This document shows positions 60,017-64,000 of a DNA stretch of 64,000 nt, piece by piece. The notes below the pieces were generated by a model. It was not told the DNA's origin. It made no database searches and was given only the letters and a program-made list of their open reading frames with translations. Origin of the DNA: Lyophyllum atratum (taxonomy: Eukaryota > Basidiomycota > Agaricomycetes > Agaricales > Lyophyllaceae); assembly GCA_014905825.1 (NCBI GenBank), contig JACGCN010000050.1:1-64000 (forward strand), in the 5' to 3' direction. A program made the translations under genes and the position numbers. Each line of letters starts with the position of its first letter. Positions within the stretch are counted from its first letter, which is position 1.

Positions 60017-60521
60017 GCAGTTTCAAGGTCACCGATTCAAAATGCCGGATACGCAGATACTGTCATGAAGTATTTCCAAGGGTGGGATAGGGAGGCTTCG
60101 CAATCAACCACAGGAAGTTGAAGTCGGCACCAGTCAGAAAGAAGATAAAGAGGTACCAGCAGGTGTCGCATGGAAAATTGTAAACATCAGCCTATCTATT
60201 ATTTTCAATCCGCGTACAGTTGACTATGGCAGCCGGAATCTGCGATCAAGCTTTGAGTAGGTGATATGCATTGCATGAGATTTACAACCACGTCAAGTGA
60301 TCATGCACCTACACAACCTCAAGTAATGGCAGACACAGGAGACTTCTAACAAGCAAGAGTAGCACTATAATCACCATGACAGACAGATACAGGCTATACA
60401 TTGATACATTGATCATTGCAACAACAAGCAGACATCAAAAATCATGCATGGACATGCGGAAACTCATGAATCACATCGTCTTTCATAACCTCGACCTATA
60501 GCACTGTGACGCACACAACAC
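60017..60521. other. Convergent intergenic spacer
   Basis: 3' flanks of the P450 and the Ca2+/H+ exchanger. Nothing else seen. Confidence 0.5.
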
Positions 60522-62501
60522 CTAAGAGCAAAGGAGTGGTCCCCCCTGGATCAACCTCACTGTCTCTGGGAAGTTCCAGAAGCAGAGTGCAATCATTGTG
60601 TAAACCGCTGCGCGACAAACCATCATTAGTACGGCGCCGTACGTCAGATAATAGAAAGCATACCGATCATCACGAACCCACTCATCCAATGGGACTTCCC
60701 ATCCTCCACCGAGAACTTGACCAACAACACCGAGAAGAACAAGACCTATCACACCGCACCCATCAACAAACCAAAATCACCCCATAAAGCAAAACAGCCA
60801 CATACCACCGTCTCCAGAGGATCAAACAACAGCGTCAACGGCTTCCCCATCCCCCACGCAATAAGAATAAGCATGGGGATGACGAACAGCGCAATCTGTA
60901 TACAGCTCCCCACCGCCACGCTCATCGCCAGATCGAACTTGCCCTTCCTTGCGACAACGACGGCCGTGGTGTGTTCCGCGGCGTTACTGATGATAGGGAT
61001 GACGATGAGCGTGATCCACTCCTTCGACACATTCGGGTGCGCGGCGACGAGCCCCTCGAGGGACCCGACGAGGTGGTCGGCCGTGACGTATGCTAGAGCC
61101 GTGGATGCGACGAGTAGGAAGAGCGCGACGGGGGCGTTGAGCTTGAGGTGCTCGGCTGAGGAGGACGTGGAAGAGACCATGCTCGGAAGGGACTCGGTGG
61201 AGGCTCGGGCGAACGTGGAGCTTTTCGAGGAGGCGATGGAGGATCCGGTTTGGCAGGTGTCCAGGAAGAGATGGTTGTGCGAGTAGAATTGGAAGAACAG
61301 CTAGACAACAGAGTTAATTGTCGTTGATAGAACCCACGGTTTCAAGACGTACATATGCAAAATATCTGCGGGCGATTGGTAAGAACATTGTGGATAGGGT
61401 GTACAACGGAAAGAGCTTACATCGAGATTAGGATGATCGCACTTCCGCGGCTAAGTTGTAAGAGGATCTCGACCTCCCTTCCAGGAGCAAGCCTATTCTC
61501 CAAATATTCGTGCTACGATGAACTGTCAGCTAGAGTACTGTACCCAGAAAACGTCGGACGACATACGAAGGCCGCGGGGACAATCAGCGAAGTGACACAA
61601 ACGATCATCAATGAAGAGTTGAGTTGCGCCACCATAGGCTGGAATTCCTGCTGATGGAAGCGGAAACCTCCAACTACGAAAATTCATCAGCTACATATCC
61701 TGGGAGTTGGCAAGGAGAAGACATACCGATGAAAGCCATTCCCAAAACCAAGAGCAAATTGCTCAGTAGACCGCCCAAGAGGGAGCTCTGCACAAGCTCA
61801 AGTTCACACTGGAGGGCACACCATCAGCTCTGGACACCTACGCAGTAATAATCGAGACCTACCCTCTGTAGCGCAATACCCGCGATGATCATCTCGACGA
61901 TGTTTCCCAGCGTGGCGTTCAACAACCCACCAACACTCTGGCTGGTCCTGAGTGCGATCTGCTCTGTCCCAAGTCCCAACAGAGCGGCAAGAGGGATAAT
62001 ACCGAGCGCAGAGAAGATGAAGACGATGGTGGCGCTCTGGTGCGTATAGTGGAGGGCCCATGAGACGGGGATGAACACCAGGCAGATATTGAGCGGCGTG
62101 TACTTGACTGCCGCAAGGGCGGACTCCTTGTACGTCGGCCTAGGTCCTAAGGCGTGGGTGGGCGTGAATAGGGTGCGGAGGCGGGCGCCGGTGCTGAGGC
62201 CCTTCGGGCGGATCGCGCGCGTCCGAGCGGTCACCACCTCAGCCTTCGAGACGGTGAGTATAGCCTCTTGTTTCTCTTCGTCAACGATGTGTATGTTGAC
62301 ATCGTGTGCACTGACAGAGGTCCGGGTGGGGGACGTGAGGGGACTATTCGGCTCACCACCCAGCTTCATTTCAGACGACCTATGGAGGGAACCACTACTA
62401 GGGGGTTCGTCGTCATCTTCAGCGACGACAGAAGGGCGTGTTGGCTGGGGCAGAACATGGCTTGGGGCATTGTTAGCGGGGGCAGCAGAGGAATCTCCCA
62501 T
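60522..62501 (-). CDS. Vacuolar Ca2+/H+ exchanger (CaCA superfamily, VCX1-like)
   Basis: The ATG at 62501 starts a ~110-residue hydrophilic Ser/Pro-rich cytosolic region, followed by about ten transmembrane segments over several exons. The two alpha repeats are visible: LLNATLGNIVEMIIAGIAL (GNxxE motif) and ISNAAEHTTAVVVARKGKFD (SNAAEH motif). The second starts the C-terminal half after an acidic/Ser-rich loop. Between them are QSSLLGGLLSNLLLVLGMA and FRFHQQEFQP, as in fungal CAX proteins. The last intron (~60 bp) joins MSGFVMI to VYTMIALCFWNFP. These antiporters load Ca2+ into the vacuole using the proton gradient, keeping cytosolic Ca2+ low. Both Glu residues that bind Ca2+ are present, so it looks active. 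Confidence 0.9.
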
Positions 62502-63925
62502 TCACGTTGAGGAGGGTATTAGAAAAAAGGGGGTGGGAGGCGTGGCTGTGGTAATTGCAGACGCCTTATATGTCGCCGGGGGTCGCTTGGTATTTTCTTG
62601 GCGTCTCATCTCCGCATCACGTTCCTGGTCACGTTATTGCCTCCCGCCTGTGACGGGTTGCCCGTTTTGGAGTGGCCGAGGGCGTCAAGATGACGCAAAC
62701 GGCCAACGTAGAGTGAAGTGTACATTAGGCAGCGGCCTGAGCAAGGCGAGTGTTGAAAGTTGAAAGCCCTCCAGTATCCCCAGCCATTCCGTTGCGAGTT
62801 CCGAGACATAGGGTCGTGTTCGAGTCGAGTCGTATATTAACAGGGGCGCTTGATTTAACCAATTAATGCGGTACCGTGTTCGCCACCCACATACACGCGG
62901 ACGGAAATGCACGATTTGCAGGGCTCGCGTTATAATGGTGATTTGTCGACGGGCACAGCCTCCGAGTAGATCCAGGATACCCTGGGTCTGGATAGACGCG
63001 AAATCCGGGGCACGTCCGTTCCAGTGGATCATGACGTTCAGCGTTCGTTCGTAATGATAAAAGCCGTCTTTCAACCCCACAATGTCTCGGTCAGAAGCTG
63101 CTTGTACGACATACATGATGGCATACCTGATCAAGTAGCCAAGTTATAACTTGTTCGCCCTTGATAAGCAACATCCCGTAAGGCTGGGCGGCGCGTGATA
63201 CAAAACGTGTCTTGGGGAATAAGTCGCCAAGAGATGCAGTTGAGCATGGTCGACACGACATATCGAAAGCCATATGTCTTCAACTTCTGTTGTAGCGCCG
63301 GGGAGGGGCCATTTCAAGGATCCTGAGAGGTGGGAAAACACGTTCCCCCCCCCTAACAAGCTCGGAATCAACGGAACCACGGGTTTATGGACGCGTCTAC
63401 GCCTGTCTACGCTACCGGAAACAGAATCGGTTTTGGCCACTCTTCATGAGATAAGCGATGTTGATTAAATTTATTGGCCCGTTAGTTACGCATGGAGCAG
63501 CTGTAGGGGTGGTTATGTGCAGGTGATAGCGCGGTTCGAGCATCGAAAAATGAGGAGAACCAAGTCGTACAGGCCTGTAGGGCGAAGACGTCGAAGGTGA
63601 GCCTGAAAATCGAGTGGTGGGATGGTTAATAGAATACAAGCTTCCAATCGACGATCGTTCCGGGTCGAAACAAGACCAAACCCTTGGTCGATGTGGCTCT
63701 TTCGCTTGCAAGTGTTGGTTGATCGTGTCTATATAAAGCGTTGTCCAGTTCCACAAAATAACGACTTGCCACTGCCTCTACGATCGGACAGCGTTGAATA
63801 CGTTTGAAAATCATCAATCAGCACAAAGCCACATCCCGCATCCTCATCCAAACAAAGGATTTTGCCTAGTACGTATATCATTGCTCGACTCTATGTCCCT
63901 TGCTGACCCGCAGTCCACGTCAGAG
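62502..63925. other. Divergent intergenic region
   Basis: Carries the promoter of the Ca2+/H+ exchanger and, with a TATAAAG at about 63732, possibly that of the gene entering at the right edge. A 149-codon minus-strand frame (62685-63134) has no recognisable domain. Confidence 0.45.
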
Positions 63926-64000
63926 ATGGCCGTGAAAATGCTGGGTTATATCGTTAGCGACGAACAGCTGTTGGATTGGGGCAAGGAGATGAAGCTCGGA
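63926..64000 (+). CDS. Start of an unidentified gene, cut by the window edge
   Basis: The ATG at 63926 opens 25 codons to the window end (MAVKMLGYIVSDEQLLDWG...). It could be the beginning of a protein-coding gene, but too little is visible to identify it, and an upstream start cannot be excluded. Confidence 0.4.
   Translation, partial: MAVKMLGYIVSDEQLLDWGKEMKLG

Overview
The window is nuclear DNA of a mushroom-forming basidiomycete (Agaricomycetes). The evidence is dense GT-AG introns of about 50-60 bp, genes on both strands with long gaps between them, and families typical of the group: a FunK1 protein kinase, a KDZ-superfamily transposase, an FB_lectin-type fruit-body lectin, a GMC oxidoreductase, tandem CE16-type esterases, a basidiomycete-type P450 and a CAP10/GT90 glycosyltransferase.

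Layout. 1-636 (-): 5' part of an ARG5,6 arginine-biosynthesis gene carrying small deletions. 2126-5425 (+): tandem pair of secreted SGNH/GDSL (CE16-like) esterases, the first with a one-base frameshift. 5719-9586 (-): two C2H2 zinc-finger genes. 11164-12404 (-): truncated KDZ transposase. 13276-14978 (-): VHS-GAT (GGA-like) clathrin adaptor. 16616-19239 (+): 16-exon secreted GMC oxidoreductase. 19963-20463 (+): small coiled-coil protein. 20838-21807 (-) and 32992-33997 (+): two PNPOx-like FMN-barrel paralogues with identical intron phases and a C-terminal membrane anchor. 24107-26286 (+): GT90 glycosyltransferase, preceded by dispersed CCGGATAAAAAT repeats. 27285-29821 (-): long acidic Ser/Asp-rich protein with ExoX-C-like motifs. 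34554-36426 (-): third C2H2 protein. 39358-41211 (-): FunK1 kinase. 42557-42988 (+): fruit-body lectin. 44129-46640 (+): chromodomain/SET H3K9 methyltransferase. 47346-48574 (-): F-box protein. 50574-51470 (-): small polytopic membrane protein with two microexons. 53552-54141 (+): Kex2-type repeat peptide precursor. 55441-57451 (+): bestrophin-like channel. 57863-60016 (+): cytochrome P450. 60522-62501 (-): vacuolar Ca2+/H+ exchanger. 63926-end (+): start of an unidentified gene.

The most interesting locus is 53552-54141. It encodes a secreted precursor with a signal peptide, a short leader and ten dibasic (KR/RR) sites separating eleven short segments, nearly all 9 residues and all ending in Trp. 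Most segments start with EAEA or EAGA, as in the yeast alpha-factor precursor. It predicts Trp-terminated pentapeptides of two alternating types. Basidiomycete mating pheromones are normally farnesylated a-factor-type peptides, so this is better read as a kexin-processed (KEP/RiPP-like) peptide family.

Small indels recur in otherwise well-conserved genes: four in ARG5,6, one in an esterase and a compensating pair in the GMC gene. Either the assembly has indel errors or some copies are decaying. The genes do not form one pathway, apart from the tandem esterase pair.
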